A stretch of DNA of 5,328 nt from an uncultured Lachnospiraceae bacterium (GCA_902796775.1 CADBQK010000223.1:1-5328); one strand, 5' to 3'; positions 1 to 5,328 are shown, counted from the first letter of the stretch. Notes: generated by a model from the sequence alone, not told the origin. Numbers and translations: made by a program.

Positions 1-346
1 CGCCGAATACAGCCACAGCAGCCACAATACCCAGAATCAATGGCAGCTTGCTTTTTGACTGACCGGATGTATCCCTTTCCGGTCGATCAGGTCTGTAAGT
101 CCCGTAATCTGAAGTTCCCGGCCTTGTATGAGGTTCCGTACCTGTTCTTCTATCTGTACCTGCTCCGGTATATATATCAGCTGCCGGCACAGGTTCAGGT
201 TCAGGCTCAGACGCAGGCGGTTTCCTGAGGACATCGTTCTTCCTCTTTCCGCCTGTCTTCTCATTCAGCCATGCCATACAGTCCGGGCATAACCGCTCGG
301 GATAATTATCAGCTAAAGGCGCCTGACATCGTATACACTTTTTCAT
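1..346 (-). CDS. Zinc-ribbon membrane-anchored protein, N-terminal part (runs off left edge)
   Basis: The frame opens with ATG at 346 and stays open to base 1, giving 115 residues of a longer protein. AAGGAG at 354-359, seven bases upstream, supports this start. Residues 4-23 form a zinc ribbon with two CxxC knuckles (C4/C7 and C20/C23, the second reading CPDC). A low-complexity, charged, proline-rich linker follows (about 31-100) with an EPEPEP stretch near 47-52. A hydrophobic segment starts at about residue 101 (LPLILGIVAAVAVFG) and is cut by the window edge; it is probably a transmembrane helix. This suggests a cytoplasmic zinc ribbon, a flexible linker and a membrane anchor, with the main domain either outside the cell or in later membrane segments beyond the window. 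The gene lies 48 bases after the M48 protease stop, so it is probably the next gene of that operon. Function is unknown. The fold call is good; anything beyond it is inference. Confidence 0.8.
   Translation of the reverse strand, partial: MKKCIRCQAPLADNYPERLCPDCMAWLNEKTGGKRKNDVLRKPPASEPEPEPVPAADIYTGAGTDRRTGTEPHTRPGTSDYGTYRPDRPERDTSGQSKSKLPLILGIVAAVAVFG
190..219. repeat. Degenerate hexanucleotide tandem repeat inside the zinc-ribbon gene linker
   Basis: Five consecutive 6-base units on the + strand read CAGGTT, CAGGTT, CAGGCT, CAGACG and CAGGCG. On the coding strand they give part of the proline/glutamate-rich linker (SEPEPEP). Because the unit is a multiple of three, gain or loss of units would change linker length without breaking the frame. 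Confidence 0.6.
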
Positions 347-394
347 TATTTCTCTCCTTCTTCCCTTACCTGCGTCATTCTCTATCTGTCAGTC

Positions 395-1894
395 TTACAT
401 AGGATTATCCTGAAGAAGCTGCCTTACACGATTGATCCTGTCCTCTGTTGAGGGATGGCTGGCAGCAAGTGTTGCTAACAGACCATTGGGCTTTACGCCC
501 CCTTCCATTTTACTGAGAAAAGTCAGCATGGAAATCAAACCAGTCCCATAGCCGAGATGATAGGAAAACTCATCTGCCTGATACTCGTTTCCTCTGCTTG
601 TTTTCATACATAGCATGATGCCAAGCCAGGTCCATACCCTCATGAACAGATTGATAAAAGACACGCAGATCAATCGTGACAAGGATGCTATCAGGCTGAC
701 GAAGATTCCGTCTTCTCCCATAAAGATTGCCATGAAATGGCACATAACCTCTCCAATGATCGCCCCGATCTGGGCAAGCCAGCAGATAGCTGTAATAAAA
801 GTATTCCCGATTGTGATAACCAGGACCCGGTCTGTATCCTTATGGGAAAGATGCCCGAATTCATGGCCAAGCGATGCTCTTATTTCATCATCAGACATGG
901 TCAGCAGACCTTTCGTTACGCATACGGTACGCCGTCCGGTGGCAAAAGCATTTGGCATGGGGTCATCATTCATGAATAAGCGGATATTATCCGGCATATT
1001 GGGATCCCGCTCCTTTGCAGCCATATAGACTTCATAAAAGATCGGCTCAATACGTTCCGCTACCTCCGGATCATCCACAGGCTTACACTCTGTTCTCCTT
1101 CGAAGCAGCCATTCTCCCAGAGGGGAGAGTGCGGCTGTCATAGAGATCAGATACAGAACCAGACCGATTAGAAGGCCTATGCCAACAGGGACCTGCAAAA
1201 ACCCTGTAACCAGAAGGCCGATGATCCCGACATTGAGCAGCAAATAGATAAACAAAGGAATATTTTCCTTGATACCTACCATACGTACCAGAAAATCTAT
1301 GATATAGAAATTTCTCAAACTGCTGCTCCCGCCGGTCCTGTCTGCAAAGGAAATTTTGGGCAGATTCATATCCCTGACTGCAGGCCTGGATTTCGAGGCG
1401 GGCACAATAGGAACTGACTGTTCCTGTGCACCGGAATACCCGGGAGACACAGCAGAGACAGGCTCCTCTTTTGTGATAGCATCCCCGGCGGACATCAAAG
1501 GAACAGGCTCTTCCCTTGTCATACGTCTCTGTTCTGCAGGCTGTATAACCGGCTGCGGCCTTTTGTCAGCATCTGCTTTACGCCTTTTCGGCCGATTCGG
1601 AATCTGTATATAGACAGACCCTGAATCACCGGATAGACACTCCATTTTTGCCGGCGCAATCAGGTTTTCTGACTCAGATGGTTCCGGCAGAAAACTGTCT
1701 GGAATTTTTCTGTTTTCCATGTTTGGTAGGGATGCGCTGATTGTGTCTGCTCTTGCAGCCGCAGTAGATACTGCAGCTGTTACCGGAATGGAGTCTGAAG
1801 TGACTTCATGACCCGTTACGGGCACAGGAGCTCCGCATTCACTGCAGAATCTTGCGTCGTCCGGGAGCTTTTTTCCACACTTGATGCAATACAT
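395..1894 (-). CDS. Zinc-ribbon M48-family (HtpX-like) integral membrane metalloprotease
   Basis: This 499-residue protein is a predicted membrane zinc endopeptidase. Residues 3-20 are a zinc ribbon (C3/C6 and C17/C20). Residues 25-195 are a low-complexity linker rich in S, P, E and A, including three imperfect 15-residue units at 126-170. Two hydrophobic helices follow (about 212-232 and 236-257), then the peptidase region. The catalytic HExxH motif is HEFGH at 344-348, with E345 as general base. NEYQAD at 436-441 supplies the likely third zinc ligand, E437. PNAFATG (314-320) and HPSTEDRI (480-487) are M48 hallmarks. Further hydrophobic segments lie at about 356-385 and 398-428, between the two zinc-ligand motifs, as in HtpX/M48B. 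The frame could extend upstream to a TTG at 1972, but that would overlap the previous gene. The ATG at 1894 has GGGAGGAG close by and begins directly with the zinc ribbon. Family relatives act in membrane protein quality control; the substrate here is unknown. Confidence 0.93.
   Translation of the reverse strand: MYCIKCGKKLPDDARFCSECGAPVPVTGHEVTSDSIPVTAAVSTAAARADTISASLPNMENRKIPDSFLPEPSESENLIAPAKMECLSGDSGSVYIQIPNRPKRRKADADKRPQPVIQPAEQRRMTREEPVPLMSAGDAITKEEPVSAVSPGYSGAQEQSVPIVPASKSRPAVRDMNLPKISFADRTGGSSSLRNFYIIDFLVRMVGIKENIPLFIYLLLNVGIIGLLVTGFLQVPVGIGLLIGLVLYLISMTAALSPLGEWLLRRRTECKPVDDPEVAERIEPIFYEVYMAAKERDPNMPDNIRLFMNDDPMPNAFATGRRTVCVTKGLLTMSDDEIRASLGHEFGHLSHKDTDRVLVITIGNTFITAICWLAQIGAIIGEVMCHFMAIFMGEDGIFVSLIASLSRLICVSFINLFMRVWTWLGIMLCMKTSRGNEYQADEFSYHLGYGTGLISMLTFLSKMEGGVKPNGLLATLAASHPSTEDRINRVRQLLQDNPM
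1388..1517. repeat. Three imperfect 45-base units (15-residue repeats) in the M48 protease linker
   Basis: Coding-strand residues 126-140, 141-155 and 156-170 align as three units with period 15. Their cores are REEPVPLMSAG, KEEPVSAVSPG and QEQSVPIVPAS. On the + strand the closest copies are ACAGGCTCCTCTTTTGTGAT at 1458 and ACAGGCTCTTCCCTTGTCAT at 1503, 45 bases apart. The third copy, near 1413, is more diverged. The boundaries given are approximate. Confidence 0.55.
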
Positions 1895-1897
1895 GTT

Positions 1898-1905
1898 CTC
1901 CTCCC
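1898..1905 (-). promoter_or_regulatory. Ribosome binding site deciding the M48 protease start
   Basis: The coding strand reads GGGAGGAG at 1905-1898, a few bases before ATG at 1894. It favours this start over the in-frame TTG at 1972, which lies inside the 3' end of the preceding gene. Confidence 0.75.
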
Positions 1906-1937
1906 TTTCAATCTGGTAAATATCCCTGCATGTCAGG

Positions 1938-3392
1938 TCATAAATATACTTTCTGGCTTTCCAGTATCTCAAAAGCCGTATCCGGGAAATCGTTTTTATG
2001 ATCCGCTGCGTATTTGCTGAACTTTACTACCTGGCCTTCTACTTCGACGGGAGCATTCAGTTTGGCACCCTGCTTCATCATAACGTCTATGATCGTACTC
2101 ATCAGATCATCCGGATCATCAGCAGCCAGGATATAAGCCTGCAGCAGATTACAGGTCAGTTTCTGGTCGAAAAGCTGAAGGTTGACCGACGAAGTTCCAA
2201 ACGGCTTCCCATTGTTTTCCGCAAAAATGAGACAATTGGGGAGCTTCAGGTCAAATTCATCTTCGGAAAACAGCACATATTTAGCAAGAGCCAGATCTGT
2301 GACGATCGATGTAGGCTGATGAAGCTCAGCTATGATTTTCCCGGACATCTGATCAGGAGAGACCTGTTCGAGATAAATGGAAAAATCCCTGTCTCCGGCC
2401 TGCGCCCTGTCTTTTGCCGGCTGAGGCTTGAATCTCCGATAGATCTCCTCCTGCAATTCATCAAGCTCTGCACCCTCAGGCCCGGCTGCACGGAATGCAG
2501 CCAGCATATCATTTGCCTGCTCCTGTGTGATATCTTCATTACACAGGATACGACTGGTCACAATACTGATAGAAGGAGCCATCCCCTTCTCAGCTGCGTG
2601 ATTATACACCAGCACCTTAGTCAGGGTACTGTCATCGGATTTGTCCAGATAGGCATCAAAGCTTTTAGAATCCGCCGGCTGCAGTTGTGCCCGTGCAAAC
2701 AGAGAAGCAATAAATGTCCTTTTCTTCTCTCCATCGGGATATCTTTTAAGAAGGGTAAAGAGAGCTTTCCGGCAATTGAGGTGGTCCGGGTTGGCAAAAA
2801 CCGCATCTGCCAGATCCGGACGTTTTTTCTTTATCGCATAATTCAGGAGATTGGTATTTAAGTATTCAGAATATACCTGTGCGGGATCCAGAAACTTCAG
2901 GACAAACTCGGCATGAGCAGCTGCTCTTAATGACTCAAATGTCAGAAGAAGCACTCCAAAAGCATCCCCGCAGTCTTCAAAAGATTCATACAATGCCTTC
3001 TCCTCTGAAGAAATGGCGGGATCGACTGCCTGGATCTGTTCATAGAGCTGCTTTATCTGCCCGTAAATGCTGTTGACCTGATTGGACGGGCATGCACTGG
3101 GAATCGTAAGAGTAAATATCTTCAGACACAAGTCTGCAATCAGGGTCCCTATATAGGAAGCAGAAATTTTCTGGCATTCAGCCAGATTTTTCTGAGCAGA
3201 ATCCAAACGCACATAGGCAATATCTACCAGCACCTGACGAACCAGATCTTTAATCGTATACAGACCGTCATACCCTTCCTCAAGTCTGACCTCATTTCCG
3301 CAATATTGACAGATCCATACTTTTTTGGCCTCGTTATACTCTAATGTACCCTCACACCTTGGGCAGCGAAGCGAAATGAACTTTGATGCCAT
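1938..3392 (-). CDS. Zinc-ribbon protein with helical-repeat (ankyrin-like?) body, function unknown
   Basis: This 484-residue protein has no signal peptide or membrane segment and is predicted to be cytoplasmic. Residues 10-31 form a zinc ribbon with CPRC (C10/C13) and CQYC (C28/C31). The rest looks almost entirely alpha-helical. Short paired amphipathic helices are visible near 181-235 (LLNYAIKKKRPDLADAVFA), and the C-terminus at about 414-478 contains MMKQGAKLNAPV followed by KFSKYAADHK. That spacing resembles a degenerate ankyrin repeat (the GAxxNAP turn), but this is an inference; TPR- or HEAT-like repeats are alternatives. The start is ATG at 3392, preceded by GGGGAGAAGGA. A GTG at 3431 is in frame but lacks its own binding site, and the extension would place the binding site inside the gene. 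The gene lies 66 bases after the HIT stop and 43 bases before the M48 protease, consistent with an operon. I do not recognise a named family. A scaffold or adaptor for the neighbouring membrane protease is possible but unproven. Confidence 0.85.
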   Translation of the reverse strand: MASKFISLRCPRCEGTLEYNEAKKVWICQYCGNEVRLEEGYDGLYTIKDLVRQVLVDIAYVRLDSAQKNLAECQKISASYIGTLIADLCLKIFTLTIPSACPSNQVNSIYGQIKQLYEQIQAVDPAISSEEKALYESFEDCGDAFGVLLLTFESLRAAAHAEFVLKFLDPAQVYSEYLNTNLLNYAIKKKRPDLADAVFANPDHLNCRKALFTLLKRYPDGEKKRTFIASLFARAQLQPADSKSFDAYLDKSDDSTLTKVLVYNHAAEKGMAPSISIVTSRILCNEDITQEQANDMLAAFRAAGPEGAELDELQEEIYRRFKPQPAKDRAQAGDRDFSIYLEQVSPDQMSGKIIAELHQPTSIVTDLALAKYVLFSEDEFDLKLPNCLIFAENNGKPFGTSSVNLQLFDQKLTCNLLQAYILAADDPDDLMSTIIDVMMKQGAKLNAPVEVEGQVVKFSKYAADHKNDFPDTAFEILESQKVYL

Positions 3393-3396
3393 AATG

Positions 3397-3407
3397 TCCT
3401 TCTCCCC
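3397..3407 (-). promoter_or_regulatory. Ribosome binding site deciding the start of the helical zinc-ribbon gene
   Basis: The coding strand reads GGGGAGAAGGA, ending four bases before ATG at 3392. It selects this ATG over the in-frame GTG at 3431, since it would otherwise lie inside the coding region. Confidence 0.65.
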
Positions 3408-3458
3408 TTTGTTACTGCAGCTTATCTCCACACTACATGCCAGAAGCCATCAATTCTC

Positions 3459-3869
3459 TCAGAACGACAACAAGCTTGTCAGCTCTTCCTGCACAGCAGG
3501 ATCCGCCTCCTTCGGGACCCATCCGATCCTCTGTCCATCTTCTTTGTAGCGGGGAATTACATGCAGATGGAAATGGAAAACCGTCTGCCCGGCAACCTCC
3601 CCATTATTCTGGACCAGATTCACACCATCACAGCCGAGCCTCTCCTTCATAACCGTCGCCAGCTTCTTCCCCAGTACGATCAGATCTCTCAGAGTCTCGT
3701 CATCGATCTCAAAAATATTAGCATAATGATCCTTAGGCAGGATCAGCGCATGTCCCTTCGTCGCCGGACCCGCATCCAGAATCACACGAAAACGGTCATC
3801 CTCATACAATGTCGAAGTCGGGATATCCCCGCACGCCAGCTTACAGAAAATACAATTATCATCCTTCAT
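3459..3869 (-). CDS. HIT-family (histidine triad) nucleotide hydrolase/transferase
   Basis: This 136-residue protein has the usual length for a Hint-branch HIT protein. Such proteins hydrolyse nucleoside phosphoramidates or related nucleotide conjugates in the cytoplasm. The histidine triad is HFHLHV at 99-104 (H99, H101, H103), inside the conserved QTVFHFHLHVIPRY block; H101 is the expected nucleophile. NLVQNNG (84-90) and GHALILPKDH (39-48) are further family hallmarks. C6 and C9 (CIFC), with H48 and H99, match the zinc site seen in many bacterial HIT proteins. ATG at 3875 is also in frame, but only two bases separate it from AGGAGG. The ATG at 3869 has an eight-base spacer and gives the typical MKDDNCIFCK start, so it is preferred. 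Bacillus subtilis Hit is the nearest named relative I can recall. The gene may head the run of zinc-ribbon genes that follows, although a physiological link is not evident. Confidence 0.95.
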   Translation of the reverse strand: MKDDNCIFCKLACGDIPTSTLYEDDRFRVILDAGPATKGHALILPKDHYANIFEIDDETLRDLIVLGKKLATVMKERLGCDGVNLVQNNGEVAGQTVFHFHLHVIPRYKEDGQRIGWVPKEADPAVQEELTSLLSF

Positions 3870-3877
3870 TATCATAG

Positions 3878-3883
3878 CCTCCT
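3878..3883 (-). promoter_or_regulatory. Consensus AGGAGG ribosome binding site of the HIT gene
   Basis: The coding strand reads AGGAGG at 3883-3878. Spacing is eight bases to ATG 3869 and only two to ATG 3875, which supports the inner start. The site overlaps a small inverted repeat (3880-3895) that could partly hide it. Confidence 0.75.
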
Positions 3884-3895
3884 GACAAAACAGGA
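3880..3895 (-). promoter_or_regulatory. Small stem-loop overlapping the HIT ribosome binding site
   Basis: On the transcript strand TCCTG (3895-3891) can pair with CAGGA (3884-3880) around a six-base loop. The downstream arm includes most of AGGAGG. A five-pair stem is weak alone, but it abuts the larger hairpin at 3896-3918 and could stack on it. A regulatory effect is inference. Confidence 0.35.
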
Positions 3896-3922
3896 AGACA
3901 GGGGACGGTTCCCTGTCTCCTT
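3893..3922. repeat. REP-like intergenic palindrome (GGGGACGGTT type)
   Basis: AGACAGGG (3896-3903) and CCCTGTCT (3911-3918) are perfect 8-base inverted arms around the loop GACGGTT; GG/CC pairs extend the stem past a one-base bulge. The core ACAGGGGACGGTTCCCTGTC resembles the dispersed GGGGACGGTT palindromes that I recall from Clostridia and other genomes, some linked to REP-associated (IS200-like Y1) transposases. No transposase is present in this window. The hairpin lies between the unknown-function gene and HIT. No strong T-run follows on either strand, so terminator function is uncertain. Confidence 0.6.
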
Positions 3923-3928
3923 ATTAAT

Positions 3929-3956
3929 AGCATAAATCCTGAATAGTTACCGGTAA
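3929..3956 (-). promoter_or_regulatory. Weak candidate promoter upstream of the HIT gene
   Basis: On the minus strand TTACCG (3956-3951) and TATGCT (3934-3929) are separated by 16 bases. Each matches the sigma-A consensus only partly. The -35 candidate sits in the 10-base palindrome TTACCGGTAA (3947-3956), immediately after the stop codon of the upstream gene. It would start transcription just before the REP-like hairpin. Read-through from upstream is equally possible. Confidence 0.22.
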
Positions 3957-4664
3957 TTAGTGAAAATCAATCTCTGCTTTCTTGATCACAACATGGTTCA
4001 GGTAATCCTTCATGGTGTCATCTGCGTGCACACTCAGAGCAAAGGTCAGCCTGTCTACTTCCATAGCCTCCACGCCGCCGTCATCGGGCAGGAAGCCGTA
4101 GACCTCATCCTTCGGCTCACAAAGGCGGCGTACGATCATGCCCTCTCCATGAAGAAGGAAGTCGGTAAGCATGCCTTTCAGTATCTGGACGGCGTTCACT
4201 TCCTTCGAGGATACCTCGATCGGCCAGTCCAGTTCGTATGAATAATCTTCAGGACCGATGATGGAGACATGGCAGCTTTGTTTCACAATAAATGCGGCAA
4301 GCTTACTGATATTCCACTCCTCACGGCTCCCCTCCCGGATCCGGTCATATTTCTCAGCAATCGCTTTCTCGCCTTTTTCAAACATTCCCTGGAATCCGAT
4401 GATCAGTACAGCCGGCGGCTGGGGACCCCACTTCTGCTGGATCGCACCCATTACTTCATCACTGTCACCGAAGTTTGCGGCAAAGTAATCATAGAACTCG
4501 CCAATCTCCTTGCGGATCCCAGCCGGAGGATCCATTGGATCCACTTTCTTTTCGATCAGCATAGCATCCTGTGCCTCTATAAAATCCAGAATGCATTGTG
4601 TTGTCTGTCCGCACTGCATATAATGCTCTCTGAATTTCTGCAGCATGGTTCCATTATCACTCAT
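3957..4664 (-). CDS. Conserved-looking hypothetical protein, soluble, family not recognised
   Basis: This 235-residue protein is acidic and has no signal peptide or membrane helix, so it is probably cytoplasmic. I do not recognise a family. Visible features are an N-terminal helical region with CGQTTQC (residues 18-24), a stretch WGPQPPAVLIIGFQGMFEKGEK (79-100), and a predicted alpha/beta C-terminal half. C131 and C182 are isolated cysteines, and no clear catalytic motif stands out. An ATG at 4673 is also in frame, but only one base separates it from AAGGAG (4675-4680). The ATG at 4664 has a ten-base spacer and is preferred, though not certain. The reading frame has the same style and codon use as its neighbours, and long shadow frames opposite it are not coherent proteins. 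It stands alone between a leader of about 190 bases and the HIT spacer, so it may be its own transcription unit or lead into HIT. Confidence 0.8.
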   Translation of the reverse strand: MSDNGTMLQKFREHYMQCGQTTQCILDFIEAQDAMLIEKKVDPMDPPAGIRKEIGEFYDYFAANFGDSDEVMGAIQQKWGPQPPAVLIIGFQGMFEKGEKAIAEKYDRIREGSREEWNISKLAAFIVKQSCHVSIIGPEDYSYELDWPIEVSSKEVNAVQILKGMLTDFLLHGEGMIVRRLCEPKDEVYGFLPDDGGVEAMEVDRLTFALSVHADDTMKDYLNHVVIKKAEIDFH

Positions 4665-4674
4665 CTTTATCATT

Positions 4675-4680
4675 CTCCTT
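4675..4680 (-). promoter_or_regulatory. Ribosome binding site of the unknown-function gene
   Basis: The coding strand reads AAGGAG at 4680-4675. Spacing is one base to ATG 4673 and ten to ATG 4664, so the inner start is more likely. The upstream stretch is strongly A-rich (about 4681-4715), which may aid ribosome loading. Confidence 0.6.
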
Positions 4681-4777
4681 TATTCTTTTTTTACTTTTTA
4701 ATATTGTTTTTACTCTTAAGATACAGCCGCCAAAAACAACATCTTTCGCTTTACTCAGATTGCTGCATACTATTGAC

Positions 4778-4795
4778 TGCTGAATCAGCATATCA
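4778..4795 (-). promoter_or_regulatory. Candidate extended -10 element overlapping a 13-base palindrome
   Basis: The minus strand reads TGATATGCT (4795-4787), fitting TGn plus a -10-like TATGCT, with no good -35 at the usual distance. TGCTGAATCAGCA (4778-4790) is a perfect palindrome around one central base and overlaps the -10. This layout would suit a repressor operator, but it rests on a single short match. The resulting leader would be somewhat over 100 bases. Confidence 0.25.
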
Positions 4796-4833
4796 CGCTG
4801 AACACTCTTTTTATACTGATCAGGCTTTGTGCA

Positions 4834-4848
4834 GGAAGCCGCGCTTCC
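4834..4848 (-). terminator. Short hairpin just after the radical SAM stop; weak terminator candidate
   Basis: GGAAGC and GCTTCC form a perfect six-pair stem with a three-base loop, beginning six bases after the stop codon. No U-run follows it on the transcript (the next bases are TGCACAAAG), so it is not a canonical intrinsic terminator. It may stabilise the 3' end. Confidence 0.3.
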
Positions 4849-4854
4849 ATTGCT

Positions 4855-5328
4855 TTACAGCATACGATAGTACTCCGGCCGGAGTCTGTCGAGATGTCTC
4901 CTGGCTGCTTCTACCTGGGTGATCAGCTTCTCCTTGTCCTGGTTAAAAACCCCCTTCAGGGACAGGTAATTGGAAGCATGATTCATACGGAAAATACTGC
5001 CCGGGCTGTCCAGATACTGAAGTGTCAGCTGGATCTCCTCCATGACCTCCTCTGTATCCAGAAGCTGAAAGCTCCCTTCCTGTACCCATTTTGCAAGCGG
5101 TGTACCATTATCCACCATCAATGTCAGCAGGCCGATGTACTCCGGGTTCATTTCGGAGAGTGCTTTTGCGGTATCAATGGCGTGCTCCCGCATCAGCTCC
5201 TTACCGCCAAGACCTGTGATTGCCGTAACGGAAAGCGCAAAACCTGTCCGTCTGGCTTTCCGGCCTGCCTCAATGATCTCGGCAGCTGTATTGCCCTTTA
5301 TCATCTTTTTAAGAACGGCATCATTTCC
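4855..5328 (-). CDS. Radical SAM protein, C-terminal part (5' end beyond right edge)
   Basis: The frame is open from base 5328 to TAA at 4855-4857, giving the last 157 residues. An ATG at 5304 is internal: the eight codons before it (GNDAVLKK) continue the family pattern seen in radical SAM barrels, in which a short motif ending in VLK(K) precedes KGNTAAEIIEAGRKAR. Further matches to the COG1032-type radical SAM group are ITGLGGKE, AKALSEMNPEYIGLLTLMVDNGTPL, FRMNHASNYLSLKG and the terminal LRPEYYRML. The CxxxCxxC motif that binds the 4Fe-4S cluster and S-adenosylmethionine would be in the missing N-terminal half, so cofactor use is inferred from family. The substrate is unknown; this group is often annotated only as radical SAM or Fe-S oxidoreductase. 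A spacer of about 190 bases with a hairpin separates it from the next gene, so it probably ends its own transcription unit. Confidence 0.88.
   Translation of the reverse strand, partial: GNDAVLKKMIKGNTAAEIIEAGRKARRTGFALSVTAITGLGGKELMREHAIDTAKALSEMNPEYIGLLTLMVDNGTPLAKWVQEGSFQLLDTEEVMEEIQLTLQYLDSPGSIFRMNHASNYLSLKGVFNQDKEKLITQVEAARRHLDRLRPEYYRML

Larger units (their letters stand above)
4674..4854. other. Intergenic leader between the radical SAM gene and the unknown-function gene
   Basis: This 181-base stretch has no plausible coding frame. From the radical SAM stop leftwards it holds a GGAAGC/GCTTCC hairpin, a possible extended -10 element overlapping a 13-base palindrome, and an A-rich tract (on the transcript strand) running into the ribosome binding site. 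It is the most likely place for a promoter in the window. I see no known riboswitch or T-box. Confidence 0.6.

Noticed and set aside
37..264. A 75-codon minus-strand frame at the left end
   Set aside because: It is out of frame with the zinc-ribbon gene that starts at 346, which has a proper ribosome binding site, CxxC pairs and a membrane segment.
347..394. Terminator or promoter between the M48 protease and the left-edge gene
   Set aside because: The 48-base spacer shows no stem-loop with a U-run and no recognisable -35/-10 pair; it looks like an intra-operon spacer.
1895..1972. Longer N-terminus of the M48 protease from a TTG at 1972
   Set aside because: It would overlap the end of the preceding gene and places 26 unconserved-looking residues before a canonical zinc-ribbon start that has its own binding site.
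1998..2861. A 287-codon open frame on the + strand opposite the helical zinc-ribbon gene
   Set aside because: It lies wholly antisense to a well-supported gene, has no good ribosome binding site, is rich in C, R, I and H in a way typical of shadow frames, and shows no domain.
3393..3431. Longer N-terminus of the helical zinc-ribbon protein from a GTG at 3431
   Set aside because: No binding site precedes it, and the ATG at 3392 has a good one lying within the proposed extension.
3896..3918. REP-like hairpin as a canonical intrinsic terminator
   Set aside because: The stem is strong, but no U-run follows on either strand; on the minus strand it runs straight into the HIT leader.
3561..3935. 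A 124-codon + strand open frame opposite HIT
   Set aside because: It is antisense to the histidine-triad coding region and runs into the REP-like hairpin; no family features.
4269..4922. A 217-codon + strand open frame spanning the unknown-function gene, the leader and the radical SAM 3' end
   Set aside because: It crosses two minus-strand genes and their spacer, and its composition is that of a shadow frame with no recognisable motif.

Overview
The window is a compact minus-strand block of bacterial genes. Mid-range base composition, strong AGGAGG-type ribosome binding sites, the style of the zinc-ribbon proteins and a clostridial-looking HIT protein all point to a Firmicute, most likely a gut Clostridia/Lachnospiraceae-type genome. 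This is an inference from protein and signal style only. No tRNA, rRNA, CRISPR array, integrase or transposase is visible.

Reading in the direction of transcription (right to left), there are six genes, two of them cut by the window edges. First comes the C-terminal half of a radical SAM protein (4855-5328). A leader of about 190 bases follows; it holds a small hairpin, a 13-base palindrome and an A-rich tract. Next is a conserved-looking soluble protein of unknown function (3957-4664). A short spacer then carries a REP-like hairpin and a second hairpin that covers the ribosome binding site of the next gene. After it come a HIT-family nucleotide hydrolase/transferase (3459-3869), a 484-residue zinc-ribbon protein with a predicted helical-repeat body (1938-3392), a membrane M48 metalloprotease with an N-terminal zinc ribbon (395-1894), and the N-terminal part of a third zinc-ribbon protein that enters the membrane just at the left edge (1-346).

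The most interesting feature is the set of three consecutive genes from 3392 down to the left edge. Each begins with a double-CxxC zinc ribbon fused to a different body: soluble helical, integral-membrane protease, and single membrane segment with a cut-off C-terminal region. Spacers of 66, 43 and 48 bases and a good ribosome binding site before each gene suggest co-transcription from HIT onward. A membrane-associated protease module with zinc-ribbon partners is a plausible reading, but its substrate and role cannot be read from the sequence. The radical SAM and HIT genes look like ordinary housekeeping or accessory-metabolism genes.
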